From positions 1 through 7,901 of the forward strand of contig JAJAYM010000029.1 of assembly GCA_027117675.1 (NCBI GenBank): a stretch of DNA of 7,901 bases, written 5' to 3'. Position numbers and translations under genes: made by a program. The stretch comes from Actinomycetes bacterium. GTDB taxonomy: Bacteria; Actinomycetota; Actinomycetes; JAHEKZ01. Of the stretch, positions 1 to 5,730 are shown in pieces. The first letter of the stretch is position 1, and each line of letters opens with the position of its first letter. Under the pieces are notes generated by a model. The model worked only from the letters and a program-made list of their open reading frames with translations. It did not search any database and was not told where the DNA came from.

Positions 1-1
1 G

Positions 2-391
2 AGCTACACCGAGCTGGCCAAGCACACCGGGCTCTCCACCTCCGCGGCGCACCAGCGGGTGCGGCGACTGGAACAACGGGGGGTCATCACGGCGTACCGA
101 GCCATGATCGATCGCGAGGCCATTGGTCTACCCATGACTGCCTTCGTTTCGATCTCACCGATCGACCCCGCCGACCCCGACGACATCCCCGATCGGGTGG
201 CCCACCTTCGGTCCGTGGAGTCGTGTTACAGCGTTGCTGGCGACCACAACTACGTCCTCAACGTGCGAGTGGCAAGCCCCCGCGCCCTCGAACAGCTCCT
301 CGCCGATCTTCGAGCCAGCGCGCATGTGACAACCCGGACCACGGTCGTTTTGAGCGTTCCCTACGAGAATAGGCCGCCAGACCTCGGCTAG
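2..391 (+). CDS. Lrp/AsnC-family transcriptional regulator (5' truncated), LrpA-like
   Basis: DNA-binding regulator of the feast/famine (Lrp/AsnC) family; members bind DNA as dimers or octamers and sense amino acids. The window enters the gene inside the helix-turn-helix: the first visible residues, ELAKHTGLSTSAAHQRVRRL, are the recognition-helix region, followed by the typical linker RGVITAYRAMID. The rest is the C-terminal RAM ligand-binding domain, including SVESCYSVAGDHNYVLNVRV and the ending TTVVLSVPYENRP. About 129 codons are visible; family members are about 150 residues, so roughly 20-25 N-terminal residues are missing. From memory it closely resembles Mycobacterium tuberculosis LrpA (Rv3291c: PDD...VESCYSVAG...YVLLVRVASARALEDLL), which lies next to and is linked with lysine aminotransferase lat. 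That makes it a plausible regulator of the lysine genes here, although a CAP-protein gene lies between. Stop is TAG at 389-391. The family is certain; the ligand is inferred. Confidence 0.93.
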   Translation, partial: SYTELAKHTGLSTSAAHQRVRRLEQRGVITAYRAMIDREAIGLPMTAFVSISPIDPADPDDIPDRVAHLRSVESCYSVAGDHNYVLNVRVASPRALEQLLADLRASAHVTTRTTVVLSVPYENRPPDLG

Positions 392-636
392 TCGCTTTTC
401 CCGGTATGTCCGATATTCCCAGAAGCGCCGTGGCTCGCGGTAGATGCGAGATCGGCGCTCGGTTCGCGTTAGGGTCGGCGCTGACCACCAAAGGTCACGA
501 AATGATCACGGCATGTACGACATGTCACGGCCATGGTCGCAGCGGCCCACGACTCGTCGTCCGGACCAAGCGCCCCACGAGCGAAGGTAGACATCTGTTG
601 GCAGGAAGACGAGCAGCGCGGTCAAACACGGCCTCG
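392..636. other. Intergenic region between lrp-like gene and CAP gene
   Basis: This 245-bp stretch is open in the frame of the following gene from ATG 406, but the translation has no recognisable domain and reads like non-coding sequence. It holds a cluster of TCACG repeats with an inverted repeat (495-529) and a weak dyad GGTCG-GCGC-TGACC near 473-485. No convincing terminator, promoter or RNA gene was seen. Confidence 0.5.
495..529. promoter_or_regulatory. Triple TCACG repeat with CATGT-ACG-ACATG inverted repeat
   Basis: TCACG occurs at 495-499, 506-510 and 525-529. Between the last two copies lies CATGT (512-516), a 3-base spacer and ACATG (520-524), a perfect 5-bp inverted repeat. The first two copies are 11 bp apart, about one helical turn; the third is 19 bp further on. 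The cluster lies upstream of the likely CAP-gene start, where an operator would be expected. Function is inferred from position and symmetry only; chance is possible. Confidence 0.25.
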
Positions 637-1395
637 ATGGGCCGTATCGACGTGGCCGGCCACTCCTCTCGACTCTTGATCGCTACCGCTCTCATCGCCT
701 TCGCAGCGATGCTCGGCGCGGTCGTGGTGCCTGCTGCTTGGCGGGAAGTCGGCACCGACGTCGAGGCCTCAGCGGAGGCCGGGAGCCTCCTCACCCTGGT
801 CAACCAGGCGCGGGCCAACAATGGTCTGGCCCCCCTCGACTACGCGTCAGACCTGACGGCCGTCGCCGCTCAGCGGGCCTCGGTGATGGCCGAGAGCGGA
901 TCGCTGACGCACACCCCCGACCTCGGCGGGAAGGTCTGTTGTTGGACGTGGATCGGCGAGAACGTGGCATTCGCGGGCTCGGTCCAGTCGCTTCACGACG
1001 TTCTGATGAACTCGGCGCCGCACCGTGCAAACATCTTGAACGCTGACGCTGACGACATCGGTGTCGTCGTCGTCAAAGGGGACGGACAACTGTGGGCGGC
1101 TCAGGTCTTTCGGGCTCGGTCTGATGCAGACCGAGCCGGCGATGCCACCTCCGAGTCGCGCGACGAGGACCGCGATTCGCCGGTCGGTTCCACCAGCAGC
1201 CCTTCGACCGCAGACGACACGACCACCAGCGCGGCACCCGTTCTGACGCGCCTGCAGCTCCTGCGGCAACAGCTGCGGCACAGCCTGCGCACCGCTCGCG
1301 AAGATCTGCGTACAGACCGCCGCAAGTTTGGCCCTCTTGACCCAGTGCGAGCGGCCGTGCGCTATGCAGACACGCTCGACCAAGTCACTGGCTAG
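637..1395 (+). CDS. CAP-domain (SCP/PR-1-like) secreted or membrane-anchored protein
   Basis: Extracytoplasmic CAP-superfamily protein (252 aa from ATG 637); bacterial members are mostly of unknown function. Residues about 13-35 form a hydrophobic segment (LLIATALIAFAAMLGAVVV), a signal peptide or anchor. The CAP domain spans about residues 51-158: NQARANNGLAPL opens it, then His92 in SLTHTPDL, Glu108 in IGENVAF, His129 in SAPHRANIL and the closing LWAAQVF. These are the usual cavity His/Glu positions. Two adjacent Cys (101-102) sit before the GEN motif. An Asp/Ser/Thr-rich linker (about 162-200) leads to a basic, probably helical tail (LQLLRQQLRHSLRTAREDLR). The start is uncertain. The frame is open back to ATG 406; ATG 502 has AAAGG upstream and TTG 598 has GAAGG upstream, but 637 places the hydrophobic segment properly at the N-terminus and drops poorly coding sequence. 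It converges on kamA; no functional link to lysine is evident. Confidence 0.82.
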   Translation: MGRIDVAGHSSRLLIATALIAFAAMLGAVVVPAAWREVGTDVEASAEAGSLLTLVNQARANNGLAPLDYASDLTAVAAQRASVMAESGSLTHTPDLGGKVCCWTWIGENVAFAGSVQSLHDVLMNSAPHRANILNADADDIGVVVVKGDGQLWAAQVFRARSDADRAGDATSESRDEDRDSPVGSTSSPSTADDTTTSAAPVLTRLQLLRQQLRHSLRTAREDLRTDRRKFGPLDPVRAAVRYADTLDQVTG

Positions 1396-1405
1396 CTGGC
1401 GCTAG
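1392..1405. terminator. Short hairpin spanning the two convergent stop codons
   Basis: CTAGC (1392-1396), loop TGGC and GCTAG (1401-1405) form a perfect 5-bp stem. Its left arm contains the TAG stop of the CAP gene (1393-1395) and its right arm the stop of kamA (CTA at 1402-1404 on this strand). An alternative stem pairs GGCGC (1398-1402) with GCGCC (1413-1417). Neither has a T tract, and the stems are short, so a bidirectional terminator is only a possibility suggested by the position between convergent genes. Confidence 0.25.
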
Positions 1406-2859
1406 TGCGTCGGCGCCATGTCGGACGCTGCTGCGGCCCTTGATGCTGCAGCGGCGGCATGCGACTCCGCGGCAATGTGACCCTTGGCGTAGCCCTCGTC
1501 GATCCACCACTGTTGGCCCTCGTCTGGTAACGAGTGCACCGGGTCGTAGTACACGTGCTTCTTGCGCACAGCGTCGGGGTCGTCAAGCTCGATCCCCGTG
1601 CGGTAGTTCTTCGACCAGTAGCTGATCCCGAGAACGTGGTCGTACTCGTCAACTTGGTGTACCCATCGCTTTCCGACGAACGGAACGTCGCAGGTGACCC
1701 GAGGGGTGGCGAAGCCGGGCAGATACCCCATCACGTCGTGCTGCAATCGCTGCCCCTCGGCGAGCGAAACACGCCAGTGCTCGGCGAACGGGATCATGTC
1801 GGGCATGTAGAAGTAGTAGGGCAAGATGCTTGCCCCGTCGAGTAACGCAAAACATAGATCGAGCATCTCTTCGACGCTGTTGTTGATGCCAGCCATCAGG
1901 ACGCCTTGATTGCGGACGTCGCGGATACCGGCGTCAAGCAGTCCGCGCGATGCGCGGGCCACCAGCGGCGTCACCGAGTTCGCATGGTTGACGTGCGTGT
2001 GAACGGCCAGTCCAACGCCACGCGTGGACGCCTTCGTCGCCAGTCGCTCGGCGCCGGCGAGCACCTCATCGGAGTACCAGTGTTGGGGGAGCCCCATCAA
2101 TGCCTTGGTGGCGAGCCTGATGTCGCGAATGCTCTCGACGTCGAGAATCTGATTAACGTAGGCCTCGAGGTTCTTCCATGGCATGTTGCCGACGTCTCCA
2201 CCAGAGACGACGACGTCACGCACTGATGGCGTCGCGCGGAGGTAGTCGAGGTGCTGCTGCATCCGGTCAACCGGCTTGAGCTCGAGCTTGAGTTTTTGAA
2301 CCGTCGGGGTGGAGTTGCCGACGAGATCCATCCGTGTGCAATGTCCGCAGTACTGGGGACAGGTGGAGAGCACTTCGGCAAGAACCTTCGTTGGGTAGCG
2401 GTGAGTCAGGCCCTCCGCCTTCCACATGTCGTGCTCGTGCAGTGAGTCTCGACTTGAGTATGGGTGCGACGGCCAGTCGGTACGTCGGTCACTGAACACC
2501 GGGATCATGTAGCGACGAATCGGGTCGGCGTAGAACGCCGCCGTGAAGGTCTGCGGCGTTGGCGTTCCGGTGTCATGCGAATCCGGAGCCATGGTATTGA
2601 CCATTTGCGGGGGGATGAGCATCGACATCGTGGCACGCTCAGCTTGGTCAAGCTCAAGGTCGTGGTAGAAGCCGGCAGTCAGGAGGCCACCCATCACCGC
2701 CCGCAACTGCTTGAGGTTCTTCACGCAGTGCGAGCGTTGCCACTGGGCGTCCTCCCATTCGGCCGTCGTGACCTCGCTCCACCCGGGAAGGCGCGTCCAG
2801 TCTGGCTCGCGCACCTCGCTCTGGCGGTAGTCGTACGGCTGGGGCAGTGAATGGCTCAC
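1402..2859 (-). CDS. kamA: L-lysine 2,3-aminomutase (radical SAM, PLP-dependent)
   Basis: Cytoplasmic radical SAM enzyme that moves the alpha-amino group of L-lysine to C3, giving L-beta-lysine. Numbering from GTG 2859 (485 aa): the cluster motif CPQYCGHC has Cys167, Cys171 and Cys174 (Cx3Cx2C, as expected for SAM-binding [4Fe-4S]). Arg176 directly follows in CTR and matches the family's substrate-carboxylate Arg. VVSGGD is the SAM-side motif. Asp354 (YYFYMPDM) and Asp391 (TCDVPF) match the two Asp that select the lysine side-chain amine, and Lys397 (FVGKRW) matches the PLP lysine. The C-terminal CxCxxC zinc cysteines of clostridial KamA are absent; the tail is Ala/Ser-rich. The start is GTG 2859 because AAGGAG lies 5 bases upstream and it gives a short N-terminus before QPYDY. 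ATG 2928, with GGAG about 10 bases upstream, would add 23 residues but lies upstream of the predicted transcription start. Divergent from kdd. A related aminomutase with another substrate is possible but less likely. Confidence 0.93.
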   Translation of the reverse strand: MSHSLPQPYDYRQSEVREPDWTRLPGWSEVTTAEWEDAQWQRSHCVKNLKQLRAVMGGLLTAGFYHDLELDQAERATMSMLIPPQMVNTMAPDSHDTGTPTPQTFTAAFYADPIRRYMIPVFSDRRTDWPSHPYSSRDSLHEHDMWKAEGLTHRYPTKVLAEVLSTCPQYCGHCTRMDLVGNSTPTVQKLKLELKPVDRMQQHLDYLRATPSVRDVVVSGGDVGNMPWKNLEAYVNQILDVESIRDIRLATKALMGLPQHWYSDEVLAGAERLATKASTRGVGLAVHTHVNHANSVTPLVARASRGLLDAGIRDVRNQGVLMAGINNSVEEMLDLCFALLDGASILPYYFYMPDMIPFAEHWRVSLAEGQRLQHDVMGYLPGFATPRVTCDVPFVGKRWVHQVDEYDHVLGISYWSKNYRTGIELDDPDAVRKKHVYYDPVHSLPDEGQQWWIDEGYAKGHIAAESHAAAAASRAAAASDMAPTH

Positions 2860-2864
2860 GGGCT

Positions 2865-2870
2865 CTCCTT
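2865..2870 (-). promoter_or_regulatory. kamA ribosome binding site supporting GTG start
   Basis: On the minus strand AAGGAG is followed by five bases (AGCCC) and GTG at 2859-2857. This is a near-ideal Shine-Dalgarno and spacing, and the main reason for choosing the internal GTG over ATG 2928. Confidence 0.65.
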
Positions 2871-2917
2871 CAGGCCATGCTCGCAGTACCGCGAGGGTAC
2901 GGAGATCTTCCTGCTGA

Positions 2918-2947
2918 ATCAATGACATACCGCAACTTCTCCGTCAA
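2918..2947 (-). promoter_or_regulatory. Putative kamA promoter (-35 TTGACG, -10-like ATTGAT)
   Basis: On the minus strand TTGACG (2947-2942) is five of six bases from the sigma70-type -35 consensus. ATTGAT (2923-2918), a weak -10, follows after 18 bases. Transcription would begin near 2911, giving a leader of about 50 bases to the GTG start at 2859. The -35 hexamer lies inside the CCGTC/GACGG palindrome, so a repressor there would block it. The -10 match is poor (3 of 6), so this is tentative. Confidence 0.35.
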
Positions 2948-2975
2948 CAGACGGTAATTTCTGCATTTGTTGCGG
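2930..2975. promoter_or_regulatory. Nested inverted repeats in the kamA-kdd divergent region (candidate operator)
   Basis: A perfect 7-bp inverted repeat, CCGCAAC (2930-2936) and GTTGCGG (2969-2975), flanks a second one, CCGTC-AACA-GACGG (2941-2954). The centres differ by 5 bp. The block is AT-richer than its surroundings (for example TAATTTCTGCATTTG) and is the only extended dyad symmetry noticed between the two divergent genes. One site could control both directions. The regulator is unknown; the Lrp-like protein at the left edge is one candidate, as Lrp/AsnC proteins bind degenerate palindromes with AT-rich centres. Confidence 0.4.
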
Positions 2976-3031
2976 AGTTCGTTCCCCGGGGGTGCTGGCG
3001 ATCAGCCCCTACCTCCTGACAAGATCGCCCG

Positions 3032-4105
3032 ATGACCCGAACGACTCCATCGTCGCCTGTCGGCCTGCACCGCGTCATCGAGCCGCGCGGAGTTCTTCCG
3101 CAGGCCGCCACGCGGCTCAATGCCAGTCCAGAGATCTGGCCGGACGAGATCCGCGTTTCGGTCGCCGTGCTCAACCTCGATGCAGCTTCGTTTCGCCAGC
3201 TGATCACCAAGCACGACGGAGATGGTGACGCCGTCAGGACCGAAGTGCTGGAGATCATCGCCGACCGGGGGAAGATGCAGAACCCGGTGACCGGCTCAGG
3301 AGGCATGCTCGTCGGCACGGTTGATGAGGTGGGTGAGCTGGCCAACTTGCAGGTCCAGGTCGGACAACAGATCACCACGCTGGTTTCGCTGAGCCTGACA
3401 CCCCTGGTGATCACCGACGGCCTCGCCGGCTGGAGTGGCCTCAGCGAGCAAGTTCCATGCGAGGGCTACGCCATCTTGTTTGGTCGGACGATCGCGGTTG
3501 CGGTCCCCGACGATATCCAGCCGAGATTGGCGATGGCCGTCATGGATGTCGCTGGGGCTCCCGCTCTCACTGCTCGTGTCGTTGGTCAGTACGTCGAGCG
3601 AGGTCGACCCCCCACGGTGGCGGTGATCGGCGGAGCCGGCAAAAGCGGCTCACTCTCCCTCGCTGCGGCACGGGACAGTGGAGCGGCCAAGACCGTTGGC
3701 ATCGTTCCCGTGGCTGTCGAGGCCGAGTTGCTTGCCGATGTTGCGCTCGCCGATGTTGTTGCGCTCGCCGATGCGCGCGACCCGGTTGCCCTGTCTGATG
3801 CAGTCGAGCGGTCGCTTGGGGCGCCAGCCGATATTACCGTCGTGTGCGTCGACGTCCCGGGTTGTGAACATGGAGCGATATTGTCTACCTCACCGGCCGG
3901 CGGCACGGTGATCTTCTTCTCGATGGCGACGTCGTTCACAGCGGCCGCACTTGGCGCTGAAGGGCTCGCGGCCGACACAACGATGCTCATCGGCAACGGC
4001 TTTACACCAGGCCATGCCGAGTACACCTTCGACTTGCTCCGCCGCTCGCCCGGCGTCCGCGACCTGTTCACCCGTCGCCTCGCGCACGAGACGAGTTCGG
4101 CGTGA
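3032..4105 (+). CDS. kdd: L-erythro-3,5-diaminohexanoate dehydrogenase
   Basis: Cytoplasmic NAD(P)-dependent oxidative deaminase (EC 1.4.1.11) converting L-erythro-3,5-diaminohexanoate to 5-amino-3-oxohexanoate and ammonia, the step after KamDE. The 357-aa length is near the family norm (about 345-355). The N-terminal signature LHRVIEPRGVLPQ (residues 12-24), NLDAASFRQL (48-57) and RGKMQNPVTGSGGMLVGTV (79-97) are characteristic. The Rossmann nucleotide-binding loop is VAVIGGAGKSGSLSL (196-210, GGAGKSG at 200-206). Late motifs are FFSMATSFTAAALGAEG (295-311) and IGNGFTPGHAEYTFDLLR (320-337). ATG 3032 is chosen because it places the HRVIEP motif near the N-terminus as expected; no good Shine-Dalgarno is visible upstream (weak AAGATCG). 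Its TGA overlaps the next gene's GTG by 4 bases (GTGA). Residues about 234-247 carry a short ADVALADVVALAD repetition that looks harmless. The family call is firm from several motifs. Confidence 0.94.
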   Translation: MTRTTPSSPVGLHRVIEPRGVLPQAATRLNASPEIWPDEIRVSVAVLNLDAASFRQLITKHDGDGDAVRTEVLEIIADRGKMQNPVTGSGGMLVGTVDEVGELANLQVQVGQQITTLVSLSLTPLVITDGLAGWSGLSEQVPCEGYAILFGRTIAVAVPDDIQPRLAMAVMDVAGAPALTARVVGQYVERGRPPTVAVIGGAGKSGSLSLAAARDSGAAKTVGIVPVAVEAELLADVALADVVALADARDPVALSDAVERSLGAPADITVVCVDVPGCEHGAILSTSPAGGTVIFFSMATSFTAAALGAEGLAADTTMLIGNGFTPGHAEYTFDLLRRSPGVRDLFTRRLAHETSSA

Positions 4106-5730
4106 CCACAACGCTTTACCGCGGCGGACGCGTGTACAGCACCGCCGACCCCTTTGCCACTGCACTGATCACCGAGGACGCACATGTCGCCTGGGTGGGA
4201 TCTGATGAGGCGGCTGCTGTGCATGCTGACGGCGTCGACGACATCGTCGAGCTCGACGATGGCTTCCTGGCCCCAGCGTTCGTCGACGCGCATGTACACA
4301 CGACAGCAACCGGCCTGCATTTGTCTGGGCTCGATCTATCGGGCGCCCGATCACTGGGGGAGGCACTGGCATCCCTCGAAGCCCATGCGAGGAAAGCTCG
4401 CGGTGGGGTGATCCTTGGACACGGCTGGGATGAAACCGTCTGGCCGGAGGCGCGTCCACCGCAGCGAGGCGAGGTCGACAAGGCCTCATATGGAAGCGTT
4501 GTCTACCTCTCTCGCGTCGACGTCCACTCGTGTATCGCGTCGTCGGCGCTCCTAGCGCTGGCGCCGGACGTTGCCGGTGCGGCCGGATATTCTGTCGATG
4601 GTTGGCTCACCCAAGATGCTCACCACATCGTCCGGCGCATCGCTCTCGACTCCGTGACGCCGACCCAGCGCCGGGCAGCACAGAGCGCCTGTCTGCAGCA
4701 TGCCGCGTCCCTGGGAATCGGCATGGTGCACGAACTCGGTGGTCCGCAGATCTCCAGTGCTGAAGACTTCGCCTAACTACTCACGACGGTTGGTCCGGCG
4801 TCCGGCGTAGAAGTCGTCGGTTACTGGGGCGAGGGAGGAGGGCCAGCCGTAGCGCTCTCACTCGGTGCCAGCGGAGCTGCCGGCGATCACTTCGTCGACG
4901 GAGCAATCGGCTCACGCACCGCGTTCATGCGTGAGTCCTACGTCGACGCGGATACGCATGGTGTTGCTTACACATCCGCCGCCACCATCGGTGAACACGT
5001 CGTCGCGTGTTCGTCAGCCGGAGTGCAAGCCGGCTACCACGTGATCGGAGACGCAGCGATGGACCTCGTCGTCGCCGGCTTCACCGAAGCGGCCACCATC
5101 GTCGGCGAAGACGTGATCCGTGCTGCGCAGCACCGGCTCGAACACGTTGAGATGATGGATGAGGAGGCCAGGACCCTACTGGCCCGCCTGGGCGTGCTCG
5201 CGAGTGTGCAGCCGGTTTTTGACGCCTGGTGGGGTGGTCACTCCGGTATGTACGCGGAGCGCTTAGGCCCGGAGCGAGCGGCCAGCCTGAACCCTCTCGC
5301 CTCGATGTTGGCGGCAGGGATCCCGCTGGCCTTTGGGTCCGACGCCCCCGTGACGCCGTTGGGTCCGTGGTCAGCGATCCGCAGCGCGGTGCACCATCAC
5401 CAGCCGGCCGAGCGAATCAGCGCCAGGGCGGCGTTTGCTGCGCACACAAGGGGTGGTTGGCGCGCCGCTGGCCGGCGAGGCGGCGTGCTCGCGCCGGGGG
5501 AGGCGGCCAACCTGGCCGTCTGGAGCTGCGACGAGCTCGTGGTCGAAGGTCCCGACGATCGCGTGACCGCTTGGTCTACCGACCCGCGCGCGGGCGTCCC
5601 GGGGCTTCCACCGATTGGTCGAGATGCGTCGGATCCGCTCTGCCTGCGCACGGTCGTCGCTGGTCGTACCGTCTACTCCATCGACGGTGTTCACCCGATC
5701 AAGGGAGTCGTTCGTGACCCAACGAGGTAA
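4102..5730 (+). pseudogene. YtcJ-type amidohydrolase, interrupted by one in-frame TAA
   Basis: Metal-dependent amidohydrolase of the amidohydrolase-3/YtcJ group (characterised relatives include N-substituted formamide deformylase NfdA). The frame is 542 codons plus a stop, and codon 225 (4774-4776) is TAA. Before it: the leading beta-rich segment, LAPAFVDAHVHTTATG with His64/His66 (HxH metal site), HGWDETVW (107-114), YLSRVDVH (135-142) and MVHELGG (208-214). After it, in the same frame: VVGYWGE, DGAIGSRTAF (266-275), GYHVIGD (His313), RLEHVEM (His348), LASVQPVFD and FGSDAPVTP (Asp414), the remaining family motifs in order. No frameshift is seen, so a single substitution such as CAA or GAA to TAA explains it. 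The first in-frame start after the stop is ATG 4927, inside GSRTAFM and without a ribosome site, so two independent genes are unlikely. GTG 4102 overlaps the kdd stop; the 3' end overlaps kamD by 17 bases. Substrate unknown. Sequencing error cannot be excluded. Confidence 0.85.
5701..5707 (+). promoter_or_regulatory. kamD ribosome binding site supporting GTG 5714
   Basis: AAGGGAG lies six bases before GTG 5714, inside the last codons of the amidohydrolase frame. It favours 5714 over the upstream in-frame ATG 5615, whose extra 33 residues (MVEMRRIRSACARSS...) look like an out-of-frame translation of the amidohydrolase. Confidence 0.7.

Noticed and set aside
406..636. Long N-terminus of the CAP protein from ATG 406
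   Set aside because: The sequence is Arg-rich without a recognisable domain and would place the signal-like hydrophobic segment about 90 residues in. Starts at 502 or 598 cannot be excluded.
847..1383. Long minus-strand open frame opposite the CAP gene
   Set aside because: Arg-rich shadow translation typical of GC-rich coding DNA, with no recognisable domain, while the plus-strand frame has clear CAP motifs.
2860..3031. Lysine or cobalamin riboswitch upstream of kamA or kdd
   Set aside because: The leaders are too short, and no conserved riboswitch elements were recognised.
3734..3773. Tandem repeat GCCGATG with periods 15 and 18 in kdd
   Set aside because: It encodes ADVALADVVALAD in the Rossmann domain, where family members have similar Ala/Asp/Val-rich sequence; likely codon-level coincidence rather than a repeat expansion.
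3586..4320. Long minus-strand open frame across the kdd-amidohydrolase junction
   Set aside because: It overlaps two well-supported plus-strand genes, and its translation is low-complexity Ala/Ser/Thr with no domain.
5615..5713. N-terminal extension of KamD from ATG 5615
   Set aside because: It lies wholly within the amidohydrolase coding end, has no family similarity, and GTG 5714 has a strong AAGGGAG site and gives the normal length.
4927..5730. A separate gene starting at ATG 4927
   Set aside because: Same frame as the upstream amidohydrolase part; the ATG lies within a conserved motif (GSRTAFM) and has no ribosome site, so it is the second half of one interrupted gene.
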